From Labrys okinawensis (lineage in GTDB: Bacteria > Pseudomonadota > Alphaproteobacteria > Rhizobiales > Labraceae): a stretch of 64,000 nt of DNA. The position numbers were made by a program, and so were the translations under genes. A model generated the notes under the pieces. The model saw only the letters and a list, made by a program, of their open reading frames with translations, ran no database searches and was not told where the DNA came from. This document shows, piece by piece, positions 16,666-26,134 of this stretch (the stretch's first letter is position 1; each line of letters starts with the position of its first letter). Location: positions 1 to 64,000 of the forward strand of contig NZ_PUEJ01000006.1 of assembly GCF_002982075.1 (NCBI RefSeq), given 5' to 3'.

Positions 16666-16763
16666 GGAGCAAAACGCGTTCAAGTGTGAACGCTTATTTT
16701 CTCTAACTCCTTGCTTCGACGTGTCTTTGCGATTCGAGGTGATTCCGTCCAATCGCAAAACGC
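16666..16763. repeat. Interspersed repeat family B, near-complete copy
   Basis: A 98-bp unit from GGAGCAAAACGCGTTCAAG through CTCTAACTCCTTGCTTCGAC and TTTGCGATTCGAGG to AATCGCAAAACGC. It lies in the short gap between parE and the convergent yejF stop. Similar copies are at 19336-19420 and 53464-53563. Confidence 0.75.
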
Positions 16764-16774
16764 CTTGTCTGCGG

Positions 16775-18409
16775 TTACTGCCCCACCACGCCCTCCGGCG
16801 CGGTCGCCATGGCGAAGGCGGCGGCAAACAGGGCCTTGGTGTAGTCCTCGCGCGGACGCTCGAAGATCTCGCTGGCCGGGCCATGCTCGACGATCTTGCC
16901 GCCCTGCATCACCATCACCTCGTTGGCCAGCGCCCGCACCACCTTCAGATCGTGGCTGATGAAGAGATAGGCCAGCCTGTGGCGCTGCTGGAGCTCGCGC
17001 AAGAGGTCGACGATCTGGGCCTGGACCGACATGTCCAGCGCCGAGGTCGGCTCGTCCAGCACCAGGAATTTCGGCTGCAGCACCATGGCGCGCGCAATGG
17101 CGATGCGCTGGCGCTGGCCGCCCGAGAATTCATGCGGATAGCGGTCCATCGCCTTGGGGTCGATGCCGACACTGGCCAGTGCCTGGGCAACCGCTTCCCG
17201 CCGGCGGCCGGCATCGAGCCCCCCGCCAAGCACGTTGAGCCCCTCCTCGACGATCTCGGCCACCGACAGGCGCGGCGAAAGCGAGCCATAGGGATCCTGG
17301 AAGACGATCTGCATCTCCTTGCGCAGCGGGATCATCGCCCGCCGGTCGAAGCCCTGGATCGGCTTGCCGAGATAGGCGATCGGTCCGGTCGAGGAGATCA
17401 GCCGCAACAGGGCGAGGCCGAGCGTGGTCTTGCCCGAGCCCGATTCGCCGACGACGCCGAGGGTCTGGCCCTCCTTCACGGCGAGGCTGACGCCGTCGAC
17501 CGCCTTGACATGGCCGACCGTGCTGCGCAGCAGCCCGGCCCTGATCGGAAACCAGACCTTGAGATCGTCGGCGGAGACGATGGTGCGGGCCTCGGGGTCG
17601 AAGGGCGTCGCCTTGCCCTTCGGCTCGGCCGCCAGCAAGCGCCTGGTGTAGTCGCTGGTCGGATTGGCGAAGACCTGCCCGGTCGGGCCGGCATCGACGA
17701 TGCGCCCCTTCAGCATCACGCAGACCCGGTCGGCGATCTTGCGCACGATCGACAGGTCATGGGTGATGAACAGCATGGCCATGCCGGTCCGCGCCTGCAT
17801 CTCCTTCAGGAGGGCGAGAATCTGGGCCTGGACGGTGACGTCGAGCGCCGTGGTGGGTTCGTCCGCGATCAGGAGGTCGGGGTCGTTGGCAAGTGCCATG
17901 GCGATCATCACGCGCTGGCGCTGGCCGCCGGAGAGCTGATGGGGAAAGGCGCCGAGGCGCTTTTCCGGCTCACGGATGCCGACCTGGGTCAGGAGTTCCA
18001 GCGACCGCGCGCGCGCCTCCTTCTTCGACAGGCCGCGATGCACGCTGAGGATCTCGCCGACCTGCCGCTCGATGGTGTGGAGCGGGTTGAGCGAGGTCAT
18101 CGGCTCCTGGAACACCATGGTGATGTCGGCCCCGCGCACCCGCTGCAGGGCTCTTTCCGGTGCGCCAACCAGGTTTTGGCCGCGAAACAATATTTCGCCC
18201 GAGGGGTGGGAGGCGGCCGGGTAATTGAGGAGCTGCACGATCGACAGGGCCGTGACCGATTTGCCCGAGCCCGATTCACCCACCAGCGCCAGGGTCTCGC
18301 CCTTGTCGAGGCTGAAGGAGACCTTGTCGACCGCCAGTTCCGGCTGTCCTTCCGTCCGGAAAGCCACGGAAAGGTCGCGAACCTGAAGAAGCGGTGCCGA
18401 GAAAGCCAT
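16775..18409 (-). CDS. yejF: Double-domain peptide ABC transporter ATPase (YejF type)
   Basis: A 544-residue protein with two complete ABC ATPase domains that energises peptide or microcin C-like uptake. Domain 1: Walker A GESGSGKS, signature LSGGQRQR, Walker B LLIADEP. Domain 2: Walker [10 protein letters not shown], signature FSGGQRQR, Walker [12 protein letters not shown]. Each has the HDL H-loop. The ATG at 18409 is used rather than a TTG two codons earlier. YejF normally ends a yejABEF operon, but here the upstream gene is modB and no permease or binding-protein gene is present. Confidence 0.92.
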   Translation of the reverse strand: MAFSAPLLQVRDLSVAFRTEGQPELAVDKVSFSLDKGETLALVGESGSGKSVTALSIVQLLNYPAASHPSGEILFRGQNLVGAPERALQRVRGADITMVFQEPMTSLNPLHTIERQVGEILSVHRGLSKKEARARSLELLTQVGIREPEKRLGAFPHQLSGGQRQRVMIAMALANDPDLLIADEPTTALDVTVQAQILALLKEMQARTGMAMLFITHDLSIVRKIADRVCVMLKGRIVDAGPTGQVFANPTSDYTRRLLAAEPKGKATPFDPEARTIVSADDLKVWFPIRAGLLRSTVGHVKAVDGVSLAVKEGQTLGVVGESGSGKTTLGLALLRLISSTGPIAYLGKPIQGFDRRAMIPLRKEMQIVFQDPYGSLSPRLSVAEIVEEGLNVLGGGLDAGRRREAVAQALASVGIDPKAMDRYPHEFSGGQRQRIAIARAMVLQPKFLVLDEPTSALDMSVQAQIVDLLRELQQRHRLAYLFISHDLKVVRALANEVMVMQGGKIVEHGPASEIFERPREDYTKALFAAAFAMATAPEGVVGQ

Positions 18410-18549
18410 CGTCAAGGCCTAACGCAGAATCGAGGTGGATTGAAACGGATTTTGCTCCCAGACCGCCCGCAACCCGCTCGCTTCTGGAAATGCAGCGCAC
18501 TCGAGATGGAAGAGCGGACCATTGCAAGAAGGCTGAAAGCAGGCCCGCG

Positions 18550-19248
18550 TCAGCTCTGGCCGTCCTGTCCGAGCTTCGAGCGGGCGCGCCGGGCCATCGC
18601 TTCGGAGACGATCAGGGCGCCGAAGGCCAACACCACCGAGACCAGGGTCAGGCGGATCACGGTGCCCTCGCCATAGGGGTCCTGCAGCGCCGTATAGATC
18701 GCCGCCGACAGGGTCTGCGTCTGCCCGGGTATGTTGGAGACGAAGGTGATGGTGGCGCCGAACTCGCCCAGTGCCTTGGCGAAGGCCAGGACCATGCCGG
18801 CGATGATGCCGGGAATGGCGAGGGGCAGCGTCACCGTGAGGAAGGAAAAGAAGGGATTGGCCCCGAGCGTGCCGGCCGCCGCTTCGAGGCGGGGATCCAC
18901 GGCCTCGATGGCCAGCCGGATGGCGCGCACCATCAAGGGAAAGCCCATCACGGCGCAGGCAATGGCCGCGCCGGTCCAGCGGAAGGCGAAGACGATGCCG
19001 AGTTGCGAGGCCAGGAAGGAGCCGATCAAGCCATTGCGCCCCAGCAGGACCAGAAGGACATAGCCGGTGACCACCGGCGGCAACACCAGCGGCAGATGAA
19101 CGAGGGCATCGAACAGGACCTTGCCGGGAAAACGCCGGCGGGCGAGGATCCAGGCGGCGGCGACCGCGAAGGGCAGCGAAATCACGGTGGCGAGACCGGC
19201 AATCTCGAGGCTGAGCCACAGGGCCGTCCATTCTTCAGGCGAAAGCAC
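18550..19248 (-). CDS. modB: Molybdate ABC transporter permease ModB
   Basis: Inner-membrane channel of molybdate uptake. The 232-residue protein has about five hydrophobic spans and the ModB landmarks LPLVLPPVVTGYVLLVLLG, FAFRWTGAAIACAVMGFPLMVRA in parts, and the EAA-type coupling loop GTLGANPFFSFLTVTLPLAIPG, then ALGEFGATITFVSNIPG. The GTG at 19248 is chosen because AAGGAG lies six bases before it; a GTG five codons earlier is the alternative. Neither modA nor modC is adjacent, which is unusual; a ModE-like regulator is divergent. Confidence 0.93.
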   Translation of the reverse strand: MLSPEEWTALWLSLEIAGLATVISLPFAVAAAWILARRRFPGKVLFDALVHLPLVLPPVVTGYVLLVLLGRNGLIGSFLASQLGIVFAFRWTGAAIACAVMGFPLMVRAIRLAIEAVDPRLEAAAGTLGANPFFSFLTVTLPLAIPGIIAGMVLAFAKALGEFGATITFVSNIPGQTQTLSAAIYTALQDPYGEGTVIRLTLVSVVLAFGALIVSEAMARRARSKLGQDGQS

Positions 19249-19335
19249 GCCCCGCTCCTTCACCTATGCCCGACTACGCTATATTCTCCTGAATAGGGCG
19301 CTTCGCCTGCAATCGCAATCACACCCTCTGCCCTT

Positions 19336-19614
19336 GGAGCAAAACGCGTTGAGGTGTGAAGGCTGAATTGCTCTAACTCTTTGTTTCGACTTGCCTTTGC
19401 CATTTCGCGACTCCGTCGTAACTACGCATGGATGAGCCGCCCATCTCCCTTACCCTCTCCCCGCAAGAGGCGGGGCGGGGTGACTTCGACCGGCCGTCTC
19501 ATGCTGGAAACGCGCCCCCTCGCCTCTTGCGGGGAGAGGGTAAGGGTGAGGGGCTACGTGACCTCAAAGGCAAGGGGTGAGCAATTACACTCCGCCAAAT
19601 CGAAAAACGCTCTA
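19336..19614. repeat. Composite repeat: family B copy with an inserted family A unit
   Basis: Starts with GGAGCAAAACGCGTTGAGG and CTCTAACTCTTTGTTTCGAC as in family B, but the expected closing block (AAATCGAAAAACGCTCTAGG) appears only at about 19597-19616. The intervening 19441-19556 is a family A palindrome. This looks like one repeat inserted into another, in the leader of the ModE-like gene. Confidence 0.6.
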
Positions 19615-19625
19615 GGAGACCGATC

Positions 19626-19985
19626 ATGTCCGGCCCGCCCATCATCCGCCTCAAGATCGCCTTCGACGACAATGCCCGGCTCGGCCCTGGCAAGATGGAC
19701 CTGCTGGAGGCGGTGAAACGGGCCGGCTCGATCTCGGCGGCGGGCCGCGAGCTCGGCATGTCCTATCGCCGGGCCTGGCTGCTGCTCGATGCGGTCAACA
19801 CCATGTTCGGCCAGCCCGCCATCGAAACCTCGGCCGGCGGCAGCCATGGCGGCGGCGCACGCCTCACCGCCTTCGGCGAGAAGCTGCTCGCCGCCTACCG
19901 CTCGGTGGAGGCCGAGACCGCCAGGCTGGCCGAACAGGCCTTCGCCGACCTGGTGCCGCTCCGGAAAGCGCAGGCGCGAGCCTGA
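19626..19985 (+). CDS. ModE-like winged-helix transcriptional regulator (no TOBE domain)
   Basis: A 119-residue protein consisting of the N-terminal LysR-type winged helix of ModE: MDLLEAVKRAGSISAAGRELGMSYRRAW, then LLLDAVNTMFGQP and GGGARLTAFGEKLLAAYR. The molybdate-binding TOBE domains of full-length ModE are absent, so it would sense through another partner or act constitutively. It is divergent from modB with a repeat-filled 377-bp gap, and probably regulates molybdenum genes. Confidence 0.88.
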   Translation: MSGPPIIRLKIAFDDNARLGPGKMDLLEAVKRAGSISAAGRELGMSYRRAWLLLDAVNTMFGQPAIETSAGGSHGGGARLTAFGEKLLAAYRSVEAETARLAEQAFADLVPLRKAQARA

Positions 19986-20007
19986 TCGGCGAACCTCGCC
20001 GCGAGCC

Positions 20008-22854
20008 TCAGCGCGCTGCGGCAACCCCCGACGGCAGCACCGTCAGCTTCCAGACGCTGCCGGGCTTGAAATAGGTCTTGGCAAAGGCTCGGATGTCCTC
20101 GGGGCCGACCTTGTCGTACCCGCTCTGGCCGGCCCGGATCAGCTCCAGGCGGCGCGGATCGGTCTGGCTGCCGCTCAGCTTGCCGAGCCAATAGTCGTTT
20201 TCCTGCCGGCGGCGCCGAAGCGTCTCGATCTTGGGTGCGCGGGCGCGGGCGAGTTCGTCGGGCGAGACCTCCTTTTCCGACAGGTCGGCGGCGATCTTGT
20301 CCACCAGCGCATAGAAGGAAGCGACCTTGGCCGGCGTGGTCTCGACCATGGCATAGACATAGCCGAAACCCGGCAGGGCGGAAGACAGGTCGACCGCCCC
20401 CTGGGGAGAGTAGGTCGCCCCCTCGGCGATGCGGAACTCGTCGATCAGGCGATTGACCAGGATCGAGCTGGCGAGGTCGGCCGTGAAGCTGCGCGGAATG
20501 TCCGACAGCATGTCCCCCACCGGTATCGCCACCAGGACGGCAGCGTTGTCAGGGCGCCCGGAATGGGTATGCACCACCGGTTCGGCCGTGATGGCGGGAA
20601 AGGCGCCACCACCGTCGGCGGCCGGCGCCGGCGGCGCCGGGCGGGGCGGCAGGGCGCCGAAGGTGGCGGCGACCTCACGGATCGCATCATCCACGCCGAC
20701 ATCGCCGACAATGGTGACGTCGAGGGCACCCGTGGCAAAGGCCGGCGAGAACAGGGCCTGGAAATCCTCGGATTTGGCAGCCAGCAATTGCGGGCGGTCG
20801 GGGAAGGTCCAGCGCGGATCGCCGGAATGGATCAGCCCCTGGAAATCACGACTGACCACCACGCCGGCCGTGGCTTCATATTGCGGCAGATTGGCCAGAT
20901 AGAGCTGGCGGATCCGCTCGAAGACTTCCGGCCGCCACGCGGGATCGGAGGCATAGGCGGCGAAGATCTGCAGCTGGATGGCGAGATCGGCCGGGCGGGT
21001 CGTGCCCTCGAACTTGAAGGCATTGTCCTCCAGCGCGAAGCCGATGCTGGCGATCTTGGGCGCCAGCACCTTCTGCATGTCGTCATAGTCGATCGCCTTC
21101 AGACCCGACAGTTCGACCGCCTGGGCGGTCCAGGTCGGGATCGGCCGGTCATGCGGCAGGTCGAGCCGGCCCCGGCCGATATCGACCCGGACCTGAATTT
21201 CGTCGGCCCTGAACTTCGTGGGCTTGACGGTGAGGCGCGCCCCATTGGCAAAGCGCACCATGGTCAGGCCGAGGTCCTCCACCGTGCGGCGCTCGACGAC
21301 ATCGCCCGGCGTGCCGAACTTGGTGTAGGGCCACACCACCGCCGCGGCATCGGCCGGCGCGGTCACGGCGACAGCCTGCGACTGGGCATAGGCCTTCTCG
21401 ACCGCGGCCGGTTCCGGCGGCTCGGCGCCCTGCAGCACCAGGCGGGGGCCGCTGCCCGAGAACACGGCCTGCAACGCCTTGTCGACCTCGGCGGCCGTCA
21501 ACCCCTTAACCATGCGCTCGAACAAGGCGAGATCGTCGGCCGGCGAGGTGAAGACCTTGGCTTCGTCGACGCTGTTGGCAAGCATCGCGGCGAGATCCGG
21601 GCTGGTACGCGTCGCCGCGCCGTCGGCCAGGGATTGCAGGGCGGAACGATATTCCGCCACCTCGCGCTCGACCTCGGCCTGGCTCGCGCCGAAACGCAGG
21701 AGGCGGCGCTGTTCCTGGTCGAGCGCGGCCAGACCCCTGTCCCAGGCCCCGGCCTCGACATCGGCGGACAGCAGGCCGGCACGGGCCGATTCGTAGAGAT
21801 CCTGCAGGCCGACATCGGCGGCGATGAAGGGCGGATTGGCCCTGCGCGACAGGGCCTGGATGCGGCGCTTGAGCACCGAGAGGCCGATATATTCGATCGC
21901 GGTCCGGCGCCGCTTGGCATAGCTGTCCGGCGTGGCGTCGAAGGGGCGGATCCAGCCCAGGTAGATCTTGGTGTTGGCGCTGGGAATCTTGACGATATCG
22001 GCTCCGACGCCGCGCTTGAGCGGCAGGCCGAGATCGGGCTCGGCCACGGCCGGCCCGACCGGCTTCCAGTCCTCGAAGCGCCGGCGGATCTCCGCCTCCA
22101 GGGCCGAAGGGTCGATGTCGCCGACCACCAGCAGCGTGGCGCGGTCCGGGCGGTAATTGGCCTGGTAATAAGCGCGCAGCCGTTCGACGGGCGCGGTGCG
22201 GATGATCTCGGTCTTGCCGATCGGCGCGCGCTCGGGCACGCGCTGCCCGGCGAGGAGGACATTGAACAGGCCCATGACGCTGCGATAGCCGGGCGTGTCG
22301 CGCAGGCGCTCCTCGGAGAGAACGACGCCGCGCTCGCGATCGAGGGCGGAGGCGCTGAGCGTCAATTCGCTCGCCGTCTCGCGCATCAGCATCAGGCCGG
22401 TGGAGACGGTATCGGCATCGACCTCCGGCAGGTCGAGCGCATAGACCGTCTCGTCATAGCTGGTATGGGCATTGGTATCGGCACCGAAGGCCAGCCCCTT
22501 GCGCTGCAGGATGCGCACCATTTCCCCTTCCGGCACCCGGGTCGAGCCCTTGAAGGCCATGTGCTCCAGCATATGGGCGAGGCCCTGCTGGTCGTCGGCC
22601 TCCTGCAGCGAGCCGGACCCGATTCGCAGCCGGATGGCGGCCTGCCCCGCCGGCGTGGTGTTGCGCATCACCGCAAAGCGCATGCCGTTGCCGAGCACGC
22701 CGAAGCGGATGCCGGCTTCGGGCTTGAGGTCGCTATCGGCCTGAGGCCAGGCAGCGGTCTCGGCCCGAACGGAAAGGGGGACGACGGACAAGCAAAGCAG
22801 GGCCGCCGCAATCAGGCGATGGGCACGCCGCAGGCGCGAGGAAGAATGGGACAA
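20008..22854 (-). CDS. Insulinase-like M16 family metallopeptidase
   Basis: A secreted or periplasmic zinc peptidase of 948 residues. Residues 1-31 form a signal peptide (RLIAAALLCLSVVPLSVRA). The inverted zinc motif HMLEH is at 94-98 with the distal glutamate region downstream (ETASELTLSASALDRERG). Two M16 repeats follow: the second half, from about residue 500, lacks the HxxEH and is the usual inactive partner. The start is a TTG, as no in-frame ATG lies nearby and a stop is found four codons upstream. It stands alone. Confidence 0.9.
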   Translation of the reverse strand: MSHSSSRLRRAHRLIAAALLCLSVVPLSVRAETAAWPQADSDLKPEAGIRFGVLGNGMRFAVMRNTTPAGQAAIRLRIGSGSLQEADDQQGLAHMLEHMAFKGSTRVPEGEMVRILQRKGLAFGADTNAHTSYDETVYALDLPEVDADTVSTGLMLMRETASELTLSASALDRERGVVLSEERLRDTPGYRSVMGLFNVLLAGQRVPERAPIGKTEIIRTAPVERLRAYYQANYRPDRATLLVVGDIDPSALEAEIRRRFEDWKPVGPAVAEPDLGLPLKRGVGADIVKIPSANTKIYLGWIRPFDATPDSYAKRRRTAIEYIGLSVLKRRIQALSRRANPPFIAADVGLQDLYESARAGLLSADVEAGAWDRGLAALDQEQRRLLRFGASQAEVEREVAEYRSALQSLADGAATRTSPDLAAMLANSVDEAKVFTSPADDLALFERMVKGLTAAEVDKALQAVFSGSGPRLVLQGAEPPEPAAVEKAYAQSQAVAVTAPADAAAVVWPYTKFGTPGDVVERRTVEDLGLTMVRFANGARLTVKPTKFRADEIQVRVDIGRGRLDLPHDRPIPTWTAQAVELSGLKAIDYDDMQKVLAPKIASIGFALEDNAFKFEGTTRPADLAIQLQIFAAYASDPAWRPEVFERIRQLYLANLPQYEATAGVVVSRDFQGLIHSGDPRWTFPDRPQLLAAKSEDFQALFSPAFATGALDVTIVGDVGVDDAIREVAATFGALPPRPAPPAPAADGGGAFPAITAEPVVHTHSGRPDNAAVLVAIPVGDMLSDIPRSFTADLASSILVNRLIDEFRIAEGATYSPQGAVDLSSALPGFGYVYAMVETTPAKVASFYALVDKIAADLSEKEVSPDELARARAPKIETLRRRRQENDYWLGKLSGSQTDPRRLELIRAGQSGYDKVGPEDIRAFAKTYFKPGSVWKLTVLPSGVAAAR

Positions 22855-22945
22855 GCAGGATCTCTATCGGGGAGGAACGATTTTGCCGATGCAGCATAGC
22901 ATCATTCCCCAAGATTGCGGCAATCCGCAGGTCGGGCGCGACGGA

Positions 22946-23323
22946 TCAATCGCCCTGTTGCGAGCGAGGCGGGTATTTGGTCAGGCAGACATGCTTGGCG
23001 ATCTTAGCCCTGGGGATCACCACCGGCGGCGTGGTGCCGGAGGGGTCGCCGGCGTCGGCATCCAGGGCATCCTTGAAGAAGCCGCTGTCATAGCGCGTGG
23101 TGCATTCGTCATATTTGTTGCAGACGGCGAGCTTGGTGCAGACGATCGCCCCGCCCTGCTCATAGATATAATTGGTGGCGCTGGAATAAGGCGGGCGGGC
23201 ATAGCGCTCGGTGCGGATGGTGATGTCGCCCCCGCCTTTGACGTAGTCCTGTGCCATGGCGCCCGGCACGGCGCCGGCGAGCCAGATCAGGACAATCGGT
23301 GCAAAGCCCATCAGTTTGCGCAT
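22946..23323 (-). CDS. Small secreted hypothetical protein
   Basis: Not recognised. A 125-residue product with a clear signal peptide (MRKLMGFAPIVLIWLAGAVPGAMA, cleavage near AMA-QD) and a mature part with five cysteines (VCTKLAVCNKYDECTTRYD and KHVCLTKYP) that could form disulfides in the periplasm. The start is the ATG at 23323 deep inside a longer frame, since upstream residues look non-coding. It is downstream of phaZ on the same strand, 172 bp away. Confidence 0.7.
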   Translation of the reverse strand: MRKLMGFAPIVLIWLAGAVPGAMAQDYVKGGGDITIRTERYARPPYSSATNYIYEQGGAIVCTKLAVCNKYDECTTRYDSGFFKDALDADAGDPSGTTPPVVIPRAKIAKHVCLTKYPPRSQQGD

Positions 23324-23495
23324 GGGATCAACCGCCTCGCGTTTCGACCGTTCCTGCCCTATGCGGCCCCGGCGGAGAGCCGTGAACGGACCGGTACACC
23401 GGCATCGAAGCCTCGGGCACGCCGCCGCCTCCGCCATCGCCTGCATGCCCGGGACGAGCCCGGACATGACAAAGCAGCGCTTCGAGGGAGTTTGG

Positions 23496-24860
23496 TCAGA
23501 CCGAGACCGGCCGCGCCGGGCCTTTGCCCCGCTTGGAATCCAGCGGGATCGGGGCGCTGGTGTCGCGGCTCGTCGGCTTGGTCGGCGCCAGGTTGGAGCG
23601 GATGAAGTCGGAAATGCGCGGCGCGATCTCGGCACGGAAGCGCGAACCGTTGAAGACGCCATAATGCCCGACGCCCTGCTGGGTATAGTGCGCCCGCTTG
23701 TCGGCCGGCAGGTTCACGCACAGGCCATGGGCCGCATGGGTCTGGCCGTGGCCGGTGATGTCGTCGTTCTCGCCCTCGATGGTGAAGAGCGCGGTGTTGC
23801 GGATGGCGCCCGGATCGACCGGCTTGCCGCGATGGCTCATCTCGCCCTTGGCGAGGGCATATTTGATAAACACGGTGTCGACGGTCTGCAGGTAGAATTC
23901 CGCCGTCAGGTCCATCACCGAGAGATATTCGTCATAGAACTCGCGATGCTTGTGGGCACTGTCGCCGTCGCCGCGCACCAGATCGAAATACAGGGTCTTG
24001 TGCGCGTCGAAATGACGGTTGAGATTCATCGTCATGAAGCCGGTCAATTGCAGGAAACCGGGATAGACGTCCCGCATGAAGCCGGGATTGGGGAACGGCA
24101 CCTTGGTGATGACGTTCGAACGGAACCAGTCGACGCCCTTCTCGACCGCGACGTCGTTGACCTTTGTCGGCGAGAGGCGGGTATCGATCGGCCCGCCCAT
24201 CAGAGTCATGGTCAGCGGCGCGTAGGGATCCTTCTCCGCTTCCATGCGGGAAACGGCGGCCATCACCGGCACCGAAGGCTGGCAGACGCCGATCACATGG
24301 GTGTCGGGGCCGAGCACATGCAGCATCGAGATGACGTAGTCGATATAATCGTCGAGATCGAAGCGGCCCTCCGACACCGGCACCAGGCGGGCATCGGTCC
24401 AATCGGTGATGTAGACCTCGTGATTGGGCAGGAACGCCTCGACCGTGCCGCGCAACAAGGTGGCATAATGGCCCGACATCGGCGCCACGATCAGGAGCTT
24501 CGGGTCGGCACGGCGATTGCCGCGAATGGCGCGGGAGAAATGCAGGAGATTGCAGAAGGGCCGCCGCCAGACGATTTCCTCGTGCACGCCCACACGTTCG
24601 CCGCCCACCAGCACGTCCTTGATGCCGAATTCAGGCTTGCCGTAACGGCGGGTGACGCGCTCGAAGACCTCGCAGGCGGCCGCGACCGACTTGCCCCAGG
24701 TGGTCATGGAAAAGGGATTGCCGGGATTTTCAAAAAATGCCCGAGTCGCATCGGAAAAGGCTCTAGTCGGGCCGAGCGCCGCGTGAGTCGCTTCGTAGAT
24801 GGTGTAGACAGGCGCGGAAAGCGCGCCCAACCCCATCATACCCCTAAGTTCTTCAAACAT
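23496..24860 (-). CDS. phaZ: Intracellular polyhydroxyalkanoate depolymerase
   Basis: Breaks down stored polyhydroxybutyrate granules in the cytoplasm. The 454-residue protein carries the catalytic nucleophile in VIGVCQPSVP (Cys193, the cysteine-containing lipase-like box of this class), YITDWTDARLVP, MTLMGGPIDTR, the acid in FTIEGENDDITG and the histidine in GVGHYGVFNG. The C-terminal tail (PTSRDTSAPIPLDSKRGKG) is low complexity. It implies that the organism makes PHA; no synthase is in the window. Confidence 0.94.
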   Translation of the reverse strand: MFEELRGMMGLGALSAPVYTIYEATHAALGPTRAFSDATRAFFENPGNPFSMTTWGKSVAAACEVFERVTRRYGKPEFGIKDVLVGGERVGVHEEIVWRRPFCNLLHFSRAIRGNRRADPKLLIVAPMSGHYATLLRGTVEAFLPNHEVYITDWTDARLVPVSEGRFDLDDYIDYVISMLHVLGPDTHVIGVCQPSVPVMAAVSRMEAEKDPYAPLTMTLMGGPIDTRLSPTKVNDVAVEKGVDWFRSNVITKVPFPNPGFMRDVYPGFLQLTGFMTMNLNRHFDAHKTLYFDLVRGDGDSAHKHREFYDEYLSVMDLTAEFYLQTVDTVFIKYALAKGEMSHRGKPVDPGAIRNTALFTIEGENDDITGHGQTHAAHGLCVNLPADKRAHYTQQGVGHYGVFNGSRFRAEIAPRISDFIRSNLAPTKPTSRDTSAPIPLDSKRGKGPARPVSV

Positions 24861-25048
24861 AGCACCACCAAACTACAGATTGCAGGTCCGTCGCTGAATG
24901 CTCGTCACGGATTTGTCATAGCAGGATTATTGCGACGCAACAAATCCGCGGGATTGTAGAAGCGATATCGTCAACAATCTGATACCGGCATCGAGCCGGT
25001 CTCGACCTCGTCAAAACACGGCCCACAACAGCCTCAAGGGAGCCCGAA

Positions 25049-25948
25049 ATGCCCATCCAGCCTGCCCTCGGCCTGACCTCCCGCGAGGGGCAGCCGGACC
25101 TGTCCGACCTCGCCGCCCGGCTGGACGAGGTTGCCGATCTCGGTGTCGCCTTCGTCGAGCTGCCGGCCTACCACTATGACCTCGTGCTCGCCGGCCGCCC
25201 GATGGCCGTGCGCGTCGCCGAATTCGAGGCCATCTGCCGCGGCCGTCCCTTCGGCTTCACCGTGCATGGCCCGCTGCCGATCAATTTCATGGCACCGCCG
25301 GCCCTGCTGCCGCGCTTCCTGGAGACCACCGTGGCCTTCATCGAAATCGCCGCCCGCATCGGCGCGCCGCACCTCGTCATCCATGCCGGCATGATGCAGG
25401 CGGACGAGCGCCACGACGCCGAGAATGCCGCCGCCCGCCAGCGCGACTATCTCCACCGGGCGGGCGAGATCGCGGCCGCGCACAAGGTCGTCCTGTGCGT
25501 CGAGAACCTGTTCGATTTCGGCCCCTATGCGGCGACGCCGAGCATCGCCCGCCTGGCCGAAGAGCTCGCCCTGATCGACCATCCGCATGTCCGGGCCACG
25601 TTCGACTTCAGCCACGGCCTCATCCATGCCAGCCAGTATGGCTATGACTTCCTGGAGGAAGCCAAGGCGCTGGCGCCCTTCGCCAAGCACCTGCATCTGC
25701 ACGATTCCTTCGGCCAGCCCGACCTGTCCTGGGTCTATGACAGCGCCGAGGCCAATGCCTTCGGCCTCGGCGACCTGCATCTGCCGCTGGGCTGGGGCGG
25801 TGTGCCCTGGGATGCGCTGGCCGAGCACTGCACCTTCCCCGCCGATACCATCGCCATCCACGAGCTCAACGAGCGCTTCTGGCGGGACCGGCAGGAGGCG
25901 CTCGACAATGCCAGGGGATTTGTCGAGCGGTTGCGCATGGCGGGATAG
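25049..25948 (+). CDS. Sugar phosphate isomerase/epimerase family TIM-barrel protein
   Basis: A 299-residue xylose-isomerase-like TIM barrel, metal dependent by family. Motifs are FGFTVHGPLPINF, LVIHAGMM, VVLCVENLFDFG with a metal-ligand Glu, VRATFDFSHGLIH with Asp and His, and KHLHLHDSFG with a His ligand. Substrate unknown. AAGGGAGC precedes the ATG. A palindromic block follows it, then the BKACE operon, so co-regulation with that operon is possible but not shown. Confidence 0.85.
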   Translation: MPIQPALGLTSREGQPDLSDLAARLDEVADLGVAFVELPAYHYDLVLAGRPMAVRVAEFEAICRGRPFGFTVHGPLPINFMAPPALLPRFLETTVAFIEIAARIGAPHLVIHAGMMQADERHDAENAAARQRDYLHRAGEIAAAHKVVLCVENLFDFGPYAATPSIARLAEELALIDHPHVRATFDFSHGLIHASQYGYDFLEEAKALAPFAKHLHLHDSFGQPDLSWVYDSAEANAFGLGDLHLPLGWGGVPWDALAEHCTFPADTIAIHELNERFWRDRQEALDNARGFVERLRMAG

Positions 25949-25954
25949 CGCCTC

Positions 25955-26037
25955 CTGGGACTGTCGGCATCCTGCCGGCTCTTGGAAACGCTGCGCTTGC
26001 GGCGATGAAGAGCCGGCAGGAAGCCGGCGATCCCAGG
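25955..26037. repeat. Hairpin-forming repeat downstream of the TIM-barrel gene
   Basis: TCCTGCCGGCTCTT (25970-25983) and AAGAGCCGGCAGGA (26008-26021) are perfect 14-bp arms; imperfect outer arms (CCTGGGACTGTCGG, CCGGCGATCCCAGG) extend the stem. It may act as a terminator, without a U-tract. Confidence 0.6.
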
Positions 26038-26134
26038 CACGACGCCCCTGTCGCATTCTGCATCATGGCTGTCGCGACAGGTCACGTGTCCGAACGGGGC
26101 TGGCCTAACATCGGCGTCACAGGGAGGAAGCACC

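Noticed and set aside
16775..19248. A complete molybdate operon
   Set aside because: The ATPase here is a double-domain peptide-type YejF, not ModC, and no ModA is present.
19789..22899. 1036-codon plus-strand frame opposite the M16 peptidase
   Set aside because: Composition is Arg/Gly/Asp-rich with no motif, while the opposite strand encodes a clear M16 protein.
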